A stretch of DNA of 64,000 nucleotides, from contig JAUIMM010000202.1 in the NCBI GenBank assembly GCA_031769625.1, positions 12,138,001 through 12,202,000 on the forward strand. The letters are read 5' to 3'. Position numbers and translations under genes: made by a program. Numbering within the stretch: position 1 is the first letter of the stretch; the number at the start of each line of letters is the position of its first letter. Of the stretch, positions 33,483 through 43,805 are shown piece after piece. The notes beneath the pieces are model-generated. The model searched no databases. It saw nothing but the letters and a program-made list of their open reading frames with translations, and had not been told where the DNA came from. The DNA comes from Taudactylus pleione. Lineage: Eukaryota > Chordata > Amphibia > Anura > Myobatrachidae.

Positions 33483-33827
33483 GCTGGGTACACACTGACA
33501 GATACATTGGCCGATCAATTGATCGGCCAATATATCTGCTGGCCGTCAGCCAGTGTGTACCAGCGATATGTCGGTGAACGTCGGCGTTCACCAACATATC
33601 GCAATGGCTGTGCTGTACAGCCGATGGACAGATATGTCTGCAGACCGCCCATACACACACAGGGGCAGCTGCGGGGTGGGGGACGGGATGCGCCCCCCCG
33701 CCCACCGCGACACACCCATGCCCCCTGGCCGCTGGGACCTGAGAGCAGACACAGATTATTGCCGTCCAGTGTGTATGAACCGCCAACATCTGCAGATATA
33801 TCTGTATAGTGTGTACCCACCACAACT
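33483..33827. mobile_element. Hairpin-chain element, GCTGGGTACACAC family
   Basis: Ends GCTGGGTACACACTGACAG and ..TAGTGTGTACCCACC. It contains a perfect 26-bp palindrome centred on CAATTG (33506-33531) and the hairpin GGTGAACG..CGTTCACC, followed by GC-rich hairpins. Non-coding. Confidence 0.75.
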
Positions 33828-34384
33828 CTCACCCTAATCACATAAACTGATCAGGAAACTTCTATAAAACCTGTAACACCCAGGTTTACAATAATACTGT
33901 TTATTTAAAAGTGTTTATGCATATGATTAGCTAAAATCTGTTGTCCATTTCCTTTCTTGCCTTCCGAGACGCCCGTCATGACTGAGACGCTCCTAGAGAT
34001 GTAGTGTACCGTCTTTCTAAGATATGCATCATATGTGCATCGCAGGAATTAGTTTTAGACATGTACAAAGTCGCAGTTGCAGCACAACGGAACTTGGCGT
34101 GAGAAAAAGCCGCGGCCAATGCATCACAGCATTTCGTACAGGGATTCAGACTCACAGACACACAATATACAAATGTCAGACATCAAACTGATCTGTGGAA
34201 TCTAGCAAAGTAGCTTTGTTGCTCCCAGTTGTTTTATTTGTGCGAATAAGACGCAGATTTTGAGTGAGAAAGATGCGGCCAAGTCACATGGGATCTGGCG
34301 CTCCGACAGGGACTGTTTACCCCCACTTGAGCAACAGTGTTTGAGAACACATCTGTATTTGCATCCACTGTCGATGGTAGTCAC

Positions 34385-34640
34385 TGCATTGCAGCACAGT
34401 GGTTAGCATTTTGTGGTCATGGGCTCAATTCTGACCAAGCTTTATCGGTGTGAGTTTGCATTTCCCCTTTGGTATACCAGTGTCATCCCACAAACCTAAA
34501 ACTTATCGGTAGGTTGGTTGACGATTGGTAAAACATTTATCCTAGTGTGTCACTTTGAGGTAGGGAAAAACGGAATATGTTCTGTAAATTGCTGCACAAT
34601 CTTAAATGTTATATAAAAAATCCAGGATAAATAAATAATA
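34385..34640 (+). repeat. Decayed V-SINE-type SINE
   Basis: It retains AGTGGTTAGCATTTTG (A-box region) and GTCATGGGCTCAATTC (B-box region). The central domain and tail align with the better copy at 39184, ending in TATATAAAAAATCC..AATAAATAAT. Heavily mutated. Confidence 0.65.
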
Positions 34641-35202
34641 ACGGTATAGGATTCAGCAAGGTCAGTTTAATGAATACCCCACCTAGAATTGCTTTTTAAT
34701 AACCTAAGGGACAGACGTTTTGTTCCTCAAAATATGAATAAATTGGCATTCACAGTTAGTCCTAGCTTTCTGTTAAACCTGAAACACCTTCATGACTTCA
34801 TAGGGAGCTAGGAAAACAGATACCAAGTTGGCTTAATATCCTCATGTCAACTTTCAATTCAATACCAGATACCAGTCAGCATAAGACTGTTATCTCTGGA
34901 CTATGGTCTGATATTGCTGTTAAACTGCTGGAAACCTATCCCTATATGAACCATGTCAGGGATGAGACAGAGAGTCAAAAGCCAATTTGGCTCTGGCTAC
35001 TAATCCTGTGGTGCAAGATATGATCTAAACCAGACATACTGTAATTGGTTTGACAATAAACCACCACTTATATAAACATATTTATTCACAGATTACTTCA
35101 TTTTGACTGGCCCATCCCATGACCTTCCTCCATGCAAATCTATTTGCATAACCCAAGGCCATTAGAAAACAGAGTTGACAGTAAAACTGATAAATTGGAG
35201 AT
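34641..35202. other. Intronic sequence, no recognised element
   Basis: AT-rich intronic DNA of CIDEB. Short open frames only. Confidence 0.4.
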
Positions 35203-35205
35203 TAT

Positions 35206-36018
35206 GGGGCCTATTCATCAACACTAAATTAAAGTTTTTAAGGACATTTTCCTTAAATAACGTTATGTTAGTATTCATGAAGATACTTAGCACAGGAGAT
35301 ATCACTGATATCTCCTTGCTAAGTCCCCCTGCGTTAATTTCCACACTCCCCATACATTAGTATGGGGATATGGAAATTATGGTATTCATCAAATTCCGAA
35401 AATTATGTATTTTCAAATTTGATGGACTTACTATGCGCTGTGAGGTGGCGAATAGCAGGTGAGACTTACCTGCTTACAGCTGGACAGGTCCCCCGATGTC
35501 TCCCTCTGGCGCTATGGTGAGTCCTCTGGCTCCAGAGGCTGGTCTGACACGTGTTCTCCCAGCAGAACACAATAAAGATTAGAAACCTCTCCCCTTTTTT
35601 TTTTTTTTTTCTAATCTGTACTGTGGTCTGCTGGGAGACCACGTGTCAGACCAGCAGGACGGAGCCGGAGGCTGCTGCGCGGACAGGTTAGTGCGGGATG
35701 GGGGAGTAGTGAGCGGTGGGGGGAGGGGGGGTTGGGAAGGCACACAAACTTACCGCCACTGTAGGTAGTGCTGCCCATGCGCTGGGTTTACGAATGTAAC
35801 AGCGCATGCGCAGCACTGTTTCCAGCTGCGATAAGTTAGAGTAGAGAGGGAAAAGTATCTATTTCCCGAAAAGCTGTCATCGCAAAAATGAAAGCTTTTC
35901 GGAATAGATAGTTATGGGGAGGAGGAATGATGAATCTCTCCGGTAATTAGGTAGAACTCCATGCAAGTTCTAAACCTAATTACCTCCATCGAATTTTAAG
36001 GTATGATGAATAGGCCCC
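35206..36018. mobile_element. Hairpin-chain MITE, GGGGCCTATTCATCA ends
   Basis: 813 bp with inverted ends GGGGCCTATTCATCA and ..TGATGAATAGGCCCC and TAT on both flanks (35203-35205 and 36019-36021). The interior is a series of hairpins. Examples are TAAGGACATTTTCCTTA, GGAGATATCA/TGATATCTCC inside CTTAGCA/TGCTAAG, an AATTTCCA..TGGAAATT stem, a long CTGACACGTG..CACGTGTCAG stem around a T-tract, and ATCTATTTCC/GGAATAGAT. No coding region. Confidence 0.82.
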
Positions 36019-37020
36019 TATGTCCTAAAAGATCCTCTCTGAGGCAAAAGAAAAAAAAGAAATTCAGATTTCTCCACAGAGAAAAGTCCATGCAATACGC
36101 AAGAATCAAGATTTACCAAGTTCCTCTATACATGGAACTACAAACCTTTTTTTCTCAACAGATTCTATCAGACCTAAACATATGGAACAAGCAAAGCAAT
36201 TTCTGGGTGGGGATGTATAATGTATGAAAATATTTATTTGCCTCTTAAATGGATGCTTCCTATCCTGAAAATTCACACGGCCATTAAGAAACTCCTAACA
36301 AATATATGCCACCCGTTTAACAAGGACTGGATGGAGATGACTTGTATAAAGAGAAAATAATCCCATATATTATTAATGTTATGGAAGAGTTATGTAGATA
36401 CTCTACCTAATACAATTAAACTAAAACTATGTGACACCACCTGGAACAAACTTCTCAATTGGACCAATAATCCTCCCATTTAATTATAGCACTGTGGACT
36501 ATGGTACTATTATGATAGGCTCCCTCTGCATGGTTCTCATCATTGCTAGTCCTCACGATGATTAATGGAAGAGTATCTACCTACTGTAGTTTCAGCAGTG
36601 AAGATATTTCTTCATTATTATTAACTATATAGTTATAGGGTCAATACATATTTGTGAATGTTTTTCACTTTTTGGCTATTAATCATGGGCTACAGAGGGT
36701 TGGGCACACTTATGGTAATGTAACTGTATGTTATAATGTTTTTAATTTTAATATTTTTGTTGTAATATATTAAGTATGGAAACATATTCTGTATTGGGTA
36801 CAGAAATATCATAGCGTAATGCATAATAATAACAGCATAAATAAAATCAATTTGACAAAAAAAAAACTAATCTGATTAAATATTACTCAGATACCCAAAT
36901 AGCCCTGTTTATGTCCATCCCCATTTCAAAATTGTGGGAGCCTTAAATGTAGAATTTGGACAGGAATATGGGTTAAGAAATAAGGAGCATATTTAATTTT
37001 TGTTATCACTCGTTACTAAT
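36019..37020. other. Intronic sequence, possible LINE debris
   Basis: A stretch at 36230-36480 translates to Lys/Trp-rich peptides such as WMLPILKIHTAIKKLL, loosely like LINE ORF2 C-termini, but too decayed to classify. The element-like flanks near 36983 and 39053 (TTAGGAG/CTCCTAAC with ATATTTAAT..) suggest a foldback MITE split by later insertions. Confidence 0.3.
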
Positions 37021-37667
37021 CTTAAATCAGCTCCTAACTGTCATGCATTTGAAATATAAAAGTTAGGAGTGGTGGCGGATCCTGGGGGGCGGGCGAGCAT
37101 CCCCAGCCTCGCCCACCTACTGATCCTGCAGGCAGCCAACAGGAGCAGTGCAGCTCTCTGGGGTGGACAAGGCAGAGGCCTAGATAAGCTGGATAAGCTG
37201 TGGATGCCAGTCGGGACATGGCCGCAGCATCCACATACAGTCAGACAGTCAGCTGTTAGCCCGAGGTACCCGACTGGCCACAGGAGGAGGAATGGCATGG
37301 GATTTGTAGTTTATATTTTACTGCTCAGACTATGAGCAGTAAAAGATAAACTACAAATCCCATGAGGCAATGCAGCAGGATGAAAAGTCAGCGAACCCAT
37401 GGCTGCTAAGCCTGCTATCATTAGAGCACTGGGGGATGTCTCCTGTTTGTGGTAAGAAATCATCAGATGTAGGCTCCCAAGAGCCAATTAAAGTGTATGA
37501 AATAAGTGACACTAGAATATATTTCTCACATGATTAGGTCCTAGGTCCAGAATTGTATACACTGCAACAAGTATCGTAAGTAGCCTTTCTGCATATAGCA
37601 GCCCTTTCAGAAAACCATGCCTGGGTTTTATCAAGCATGATATAAACATATACTGACCAAAAATGGG

Positions 37668-37772
37668 GTGATGGGCAAGCAATATATAAGGGGTGAGGGA
37701 GTGATGGGCATAAAATATATAAGGAGTGAAGGGAGGGAGTGATGGGCATAAAATATATAAAGGGTGAGGGAA
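37668..37772. repeat. Minisatellite, about 40-bp unit
   Basis: Nearly three copies of a unit based on GTGATGGGCATAAAATATAT followed by AAGGGGTGAGGGA. Confidence 0.85.
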
Positions 37773-37793
37773 ATACATATTTGGTCATATACA

Positions 37794-38656
37794 GGGGTAT
37801 TCAATATGGGAGCGATCACATCGTTTTTGCGTTAATATCGCAATTATGACGTCATTATCGCAGGTTTTACTTTTACACCGTATTCAATTTCAAAGACTTA
37901 TCGCAGTTTTGAAAAGTCTTTGATAAAAAACGGGGATAACTTTTCACCATTGAATATGTGTCGAAAAAAAGTGCAGAATTGGGGTTTAGGGGTGCAGGCT
38001 TAAAAAAAATAGCCTGCACCCCTGAGAATGACATTTAAATAAGAACTGTGTCAAAAAAAAGTAAAAAAAAAATAGGGACACCCCAAAAAATTTATTTAAA
38101 AATTGGGGTGCAAAAAAAAAATGGGAAAAAATTGTTAAACAATAGGGAAATAGGTTCAGGGCTATTCTGCAAGGATGCGGCAGGTGTTTTGAAGAATAGA
38201 ATTATAGCGGCAGGTGCACAAATGCAGAATTTTTAAAAACTTACTTTAGTGACATCAAAATATGCTAGTACCCATTTTCATGTACCCCAAATTTGATGGG
38301 ACCACTTAAAAAAACGAAAAAAATAACCTAAGTGCTCTTCTGCATCACTTCTTCAATGTCGGGAAAAAAACACCTGCTGCGGCTATTTAAATCCCCGACT
38401 TTCAATTAAAGGCTAAAACGGGGGTACCCATAGTGTTCCCCCATGTTTTTACAACTTTAGGGGGGTCTTACAATTATTTTAAGGAAAAATTCGTAACTTT
38501 ACGCAAATCCAACTTCGGAGTTTCCCGTTTTCGTTAATTTTATATTGAATACGGGGATAAGCGGGAGTGTGCACCATACTTTAACGCAGGAAAAAAGTCC
38601 GATATGAAACGTTAACTTCGACAGTGAAGTTAACGTTTCATATTGAATACCACCCC
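37794..38656. mobile_element. Hairpin-chain MITE, GGGGTATTCAATATG ends
   Basis: Inverted ends GGGGTATTCAATATG and ..CATATTGAATACCACCCC. Internal hairpins include AAAGACTT..AAGTCTTT, GGGTGCAGGC..GCCTGCACCC and CGTTAACTTC..GAAGTTAACG. A-rich and non-coding. Confidence 0.75.
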
Positions 38657-39183
38657 TCTTAGTCACTATATATACTAGTCACTACATTGTAGAGACAAGG
38701 GGGAGATAAGAGGGCTTAGGATAGGTCATAAAGACAAGGAAAAAGAGAGAAAATTGTAAAGAAAGGGAAATAAAAGGGATAGAAGAAGTAAAAAGATAAA
38801 TAATGAATGGGGATATAAATGGATACAAAAAGCTATGATGTGAAGTCACTATCTAAAAATGGGAGGAGCCAGAACTGGAAGTGGGAGGAGGAATGAGTAG
38901 AGAGGGGTGGGGTCAGGATGAAACCCTCCCCCTCCCCTAAAAGACAACTCTAGTTCTGTGCCTGGTTAGGAGCTGGTTGGTTGGAGCACCATTTAAGAAT
39001 TGTTAGGAGCAATAAAAATAATATTATTCATTATTAAATATGCCCCTAAATTCATGCAACACCTTAAAGTGGCAAGTCTCACTAGGGAACATTTAAGCCT
39101 TCCCTGTGGTAATCTGTGAGCGGAAGCAGCCCCCATATGGAATAACAGATGTACAGTAGGTGTGTGCTTCATCTCAAAGCAAA

Positions 39184-39515
39184 GATGGTGTAATGGTTAG
39201 CATTACTGCCTCACAGCACTGAGGTCATGGGTTCGATTCCCACCATGGCCCTACCTGTATGGAGTTTGTATATTCTCCCTGTTCTTGCGTGGGTTTCCTC
39301 TGGGTACTCTGGTTTCCTCCTACACTCCAAAAATATACTGGTAGGTTAATTGGCTCCCAACACAAATTAACCCTAGTGTGTATGTGTGTGTGCATGTGAT
39401 AGGGAATATAGATTGTAAACTCCACTGGGGCAGGGACATGTGAATGGAAAAATCTTCTCTGTAAAGTGCTGCGGAATATGTGTGTGCTATATAAATAACT
39501 GGTAATAAATAAATA
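39184..39515 (+). repeat. V-SINE-type tRNA-derived SINE
   Basis: A tRNA-like head with an A-box (TGGTTAGCATT) and a B-box (GGTTCGATTCC) lies at 39190-39242. A conserved central domain follows (GTGGGTTTCCTC..GGTTTCCTCC..ACTCCAAAAATATACTGG), then a tail in AATAAATAAATAAA. It resembles the V-SINE superfamily of vertebrates. It lies in the CIDEB intron, antisense to the gene. Confidence 0.85.
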
Positions 39516-39839
39516 AAAGTTTTATTAACAAGTTTCTGCCAACTGACCAAAGGGCATCGGGCCATAGGCCTCCATGAGTGTTTCCAAAGTAATGGGTTAT
39601 AAAAGTAACACCTGAAATCTTACAAATAAAGGTAAAATAACTGCTCTCCATCATTTCAATTTCTTGTTAGACAAAGTGCTGATTTTTTTAAGTGTGCCTA
39701 AGAAATTCTGCAATCAACGAGAAAAGCAAATTTATTCCCCAGTAATTTTAAATTGACAGTTCTGATATGTATTAGGTTTTTTTTTTGCATGGTCAGTTGC
39801 TTACTGTGTTATATAACTGTCATTTCTGTTGATACTTAT

Positions 39840-40212
39840 GCTGGCCATACACACTTCAATTATCGGGGCGTTCCGCCCAATAGCCGCAGATCGCCCTGAC
39901 AATTGTAGCGTGTGTGTGGGCGACCGAGGGTTAAAAATTGCTCGGTCGGGCATGCCGGATTGTCCAACATGCCTGTCCGATGCAATATTTATGAGTTAAA
40001 ATGTCGCGGGCATAGGGCAGTGTATGCCTAGCCACGGCCGACAGACAGACTTTTCCTGTGTTCCTTCCCATGGAAGGAACAGGAAAATGTCTTCTCCCCC
40101 GGGGGCGGAGCACAGATGTAGGGCTGATACACTGTGAGATATCTCACAGTGTATGCCGTGGACATCTGCGGTCTGGCAGGCATTTTATCTGGACGTGTAT
40201 TGCCAGCTTTAG
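39840..40212. mobile_element. Hairpin-chain element with 28-bp perfect palindrome
   Basis: It begins GCTGGCCATACACAC and ends ..GTGTATTGCCAGC. It contains a perfect 28-bp palindrome centred on GATATC (40127-40154) and a near-perfect one centred on CCATGG (GTTCCTTCCCATGGAAGGAAC, about 40060-40080). Probably related to the GCTGGGTACACAC elements. Confidence 0.7.
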
Positions 40213-40611
40213 TAGTAAGGATAAAAGGGTATATGGGACCATCACTCACAATACTATGTAAATTGACCATCACCCACTGCAATCCCAGTAATGGTGTGTT
40301 TACTGAACTTGGTTAAAGTACTGACCTCTTTTTTCCCCACTTTATAAACTTCAGTCTATTAAATAAATATAAATATTAACTTCTAAAGTCCAGAGTAAGA
40401 GATAGTAATTCAATCAAATATACATGTGTCCTTTCCATATCAGTTTGAACAATATTTGAAATATGGGACTGTAACTGGAATTTAGGGTCAGTTGGCACCT
40501 ACTGCATGCTGTCATATACTGTATAAAGCCACATTACATTTTCCAAATTGTCTTATTCATTTCTGATTGTTTACATGCAACAATATGAAAATCTGATTTT
40601 GTATACTGTAC

Positions 40612-40617
40612 TGTATA

Positions 40618-40658
<41 letters not shown>
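40612..40658. repeat. (TA)n microsatellite
   Basis: A TA-dinucleotide run about 100 bases downstream (minus strand) of the CIDEB donor at 40755. Confidence 0.9.
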
Positions 40659-40664
<6 letters not shown>

Positions 40665-40756
40665 ATAGGTATACATATATACTGTATATAATTAAATATA
40701 TTATATTTTTTTACTTTTCATCTCTTTCATTTACAGAATAGCCTTCTATGACTTAC

Positions 40757-40901
40757 CTTGGCTATGAGCTCTCTGAGGGTCCCGGCAGTAACTCCTTTCC
40801 GTACGCTGCGATCATGGCTACAAACACGGAAAGGCCTCTGTGGCGGTGCGGAGGCAGTTTTCACCCGCCGGGTTATCTCTGAGCCCACAGATGAAAAAGA
40901 C
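40757..40901 (-). CDS. cideb: CIDEB exon encoding the first half of the CIDE-N domain
   Basis: A 145-base minus-strand exon with acceptor TTTGGTGTACTACAG and a consensus donor AAG|GTAAGT. It translates as SFSSVGSEITRRVKTASAPP, then QRPFRVCSHDRSVRKGVTAG, then TLRELIAK. RPFRV..HDRS.RKG is the basic face of the CIDE-N fold and fits CIDEB. The exon starts with one base of a split codon and ends on a codon boundary, matching the next exon at 26028. A hAT-type MITE begins 26 bases upstream of the acceptor and has replaced the usual branch-point region. The exon with the start codon should lie at higher coordinates; I did not find it. Confidence 0.92.
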
Positions 40902-40927
40902 CTGTAGTACACCAAAGTAGTAGCCAT

Positions 40928-41208
40928 CAGAGCCGTAACTAGACTTTTTGGTGCCCTGTGCCAGAGAGAGCATTGCCCCCCTCCCATTTTTTAAATAGGG
41001 ACATAAGTGCACCTGAAAAAGGGCCATGGCTTCATGGGTAAGGGCCAGGGAAGAGATAGGGGGGGCCAAGAGATGCTGGGGATAAAAGAAGAGAAAGCTA
41101 CAAGTGAGAATGATAATAAACAGGAAAATTGACAGGCCCAAACAGCGCCCCCTGCCCTGTGGTGCCCTGTGCCACGGCACAGGTTGCACTACCCTAGTTA
41201 CGGCCCTG
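40928..41208. mobile_element. hAT-type MITE abutting a CIDEB splice acceptor
   Basis: 281 bp with CAGAGCCGTAACTAGAC and ..CTAGTTACGGCCCTG ends and a perfect 8-bp duplication GTAGCCAT (40920-40927 and 41209-41216). Non-coding. Confidence 0.92.
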
Positions 41209-41216
41209 GTAGCCAT

Positions 41217-41774
41217 TATTAGGCAAGGGGATCCATGGTACAAAAATATCAACCAACCACCTATGTACAGTGGAAGAACTGTGAAACATTATATACAATT
41301 ATACATTTCCAATGGTCAAATTACAAACCTGACTAAAGCCCCGGCACCAAGGTTTGATATAAACTCCATCTGAATCCACTGACGGTTTACAAGTTCCTGC
41401 TTCTTTGTGATCTAATGATTTCTGACTATTGTGGACTATGAAACCTTCCAGCAGAAAAATACAAGAGCAAAGTTCAAAAGTATGAAACAGACTCTGGATT
41501 GGAACACTGGTATAAGAGCCAGAAGCAGTGATGTCACAGAAATGTTAGTAACACTGGAATCTATGGGCAAAGTATTCTCACTCCTTAAAGATCAAGGCGA
41601 CATTATAGACAATGAAAGCATAGAGGATCAAGGCATTTTTAATCAAGCAACAATGATGATAAATACCAATTATCCTTTAATATTACCTTGCTTATTTTCA
41701 TAAGAGAGACTCCAGGCCTGCGTAGTTGTGCTGCCCAGTATGACTTCACCACATTTATTTTATGGGTGTAATAC
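41217..41774. other. No recognised gene; candidate region for upstream CIDEB exon
   Basis: One plus-strand frame (41431-41703) is open for 90 codons but has no recognisable motif. No CIDEB start exon is evident on the minus strand. Confidence 0.3.
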
Positions 41775-42145
41775 AAAATGTCAACATTCAGAATGTCTAC
41801 ATGGCCTGAATGTCGACAGTCAGAATGTTGACAAGATGTTATGTCGACATATGAGATGTAATCATAATGTTGACATTGTGCATGTCGACATAACATTTTT
41901 GTACTGTTATAGCCCTAACTCTACCCTAACATTAAACCTAACTGCAGCCTATCACTAACCACAGCTTAAGCCTAAACCAAACCCTAAACCTAAATCTGTA
42001 GTGTTGGCATTGTGATTGTCGACATTCACAATGTCGACATAATTGCCATGTTGACATTATGTCCAAGTCGACATTGTTAATATCATCATGTTTACTGTCT
42101 GTAGACATTCTGGTGTCAACAATGTGAATGTTAACATAATGACTA
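41775..42145. repeat. TGTCGACAT-rich repeat flanking a CCCTAA-like tract
   Basis: Many ATGTCGACAT/AATGTTGACA motifs lie on both sides of a core rich in CCCTAAC and CCTAAAC (41912-41990). Confidence 0.7.
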
Positions 42146-42368
42146 CATACAGTACCTTATTTTATGATGCATTGCGGACAGTATAGAAATGAAGGAATGC
42201 TTCCTTTACACTTATGATGGATGACATTCTGAAGTGTGAACAGAAGAAAAACATTGGCTATGCTGCCAAAAATGTTCTATCTGGACCTTAATTCATTTAT
42301 TTCTTACATAGTAATTTCCAAAATGTAATCCAGTTCAGGGGTGCAGAGAGGTGGGGGGATGGTACTAA

Positions 42369-42544
42369 GGGGTCTATTTACTAACTTTGTTAGGAGATAA
42401 AGTGAACAATGATAAGGTACCAGCCAATCAGCTCCCAACTGCCATGTCACAGGCTGTGTTTGTAAAATGGCAGTTAGGAGCTGATTAGCTGGTACCTTAT
42501 CACCGTTCACTTTATCTCCTTACAAAGCTTAGTAAATAGACACC
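42369..42544. mobile_element. Foldback MITE (GGGTCTATTTACTAA family)
   Basis: Inverted arms with GGAGATAAAGTGAAC and CCAATCAGCTCCCAACTG, flanked by a TAA target duplication (42366-42368 and 42545-42547). The 3-bp TWA duplication suggests Harbinger-type mobilisation. Confidence 0.88.
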
Positions 42545-42585
42545 TAATTAATCAGGCTTGAGGGGCCCAGGTCAGCTGCTGCTGC

Positions 42586-42610
42586 GGAGGAGGAGGAGGA
42601 GGAGGAGGAG
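42586..42610. repeat. (GGA)n microsatellite
   Basis: Eight GGA units. Confidence 0.9.
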
Positions 42611-43159
42611 AAATGACCCCCTCTGCTGTGCGCATATTATTTATCATTGATTTTTTTGCAGAGCAGGCAAGGCTACGCCTCCTGGATTTGGTCACATATC
42701 ACCTAGGTCCACTGTATGACCTGGCTGCCCTGAACCTATTACAAGTCTCAAATCTAGTGAGATTAGCATTCTTCAAAGCTTTTACAAAAATTATTATTGA
42801 CACCTCTGGATGATCTCGTTAGTGTAGGTACTAGCCCTGTGCATCCCCAAGTATCGACATATCATGCCTATACATATTTAGGGTCTGACCTTGGTCCGAT
42901 CTCCGAATGATACAGCCTGTACAATATCTCATCCAGATTGATGATTGCCCTGCTTGCACTTCTTATACTGCTTTCACTGTTAGAGAAATGTTCTGCTGCC
43001 TTCTGTCTATGAAGAGGGTTTCTAGTGCGCATGCCTTGATTAGCGATTGAACCAAAAAATAGAATGATTTTCTGGCAACAATGATTGCATAATATTGATT
43101 AGCATATAATGATCCCAAATAAATCCAAAAGATTGATAGGGGTTCTGAGATTGGTATGT
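42611..43159. other. No recognised feature
   Basis: No recognisable coding or repeat content. Confidence 0.35.
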
Positions 43160-43475
43160 AGTTGGCTTGTCGACATTCATAATGTCTAGAAGAAACACCT
43201 AAAATTGGGGTAGGGAGGCAGGGGTGGTATGACTTGTCGACAGTCAGAAGGACGATACGGTCATTAGGTTGGCAATCAATATGTAAACATGTATTTAGGT
43301 TGACATGGTTAAAACACGTTCAGATAGTCGACATTTAACATGTCGACACCAAATGCCAACACATGTTTTTTTATATATTTTATCCTAACCTAACAATAAA
43401 CCTAACCCTAAAAAGCAATAAAAATCCATTTTGTTGTCGACATGTTTAATGCCGACATTTGTGTTTGTATTTTGC
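43160..43475. repeat. TGTCGACA-rich repeat with CCTAACC core
   Basis: TTGTCGACAGTC, TAGTCGACATTT and ATGTCGACAC motifs surround ATCCTAACCTAACAATAAACC (43381-43401). Confidence 0.65.
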
Positions 43476-43805
43476 ATTCAGTGTTAACAGTTAATATATC
43501 TCAATTAGCTTTTTTCCTTTTTATTGAGCAGTATTGAAATAATAGCATATATATATATATTTACACATACAGTGTCGAACTGGGACATGAAGGGCCCACC
43601 GGGTGAAATGCAGCAGTAAGGGCCCATGCTTAAGGGGCGCAGTCATGTAGCCAGCCACCACAGAGGATTGGCTAATCATTAGAAAGTGTGTGGTCTGGAC
43701 CCCTTTATAAATATATATAGTAAATACTGATGGTGCAGGCATGATAATGTACCAGACTGATAATAGCAATGCACTGTAGTGAATACACCATAGTCCTGGG
43801 AATGC

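Noticed and set aside
39190..39242. tRNA-like A and B boxes suggesting a tRNA gene
   Set aside because: Followed by the V-SINE central domain and an AATAAA-repeat tail, so this is a SINE head, not a tRNA gene.
41431..41703. 90-codon plus-strand frame considered as a host exon
   Set aside because: No splice signals in a consistent phase and no recognisable family. It lies between a MITE and degenerate repeats.
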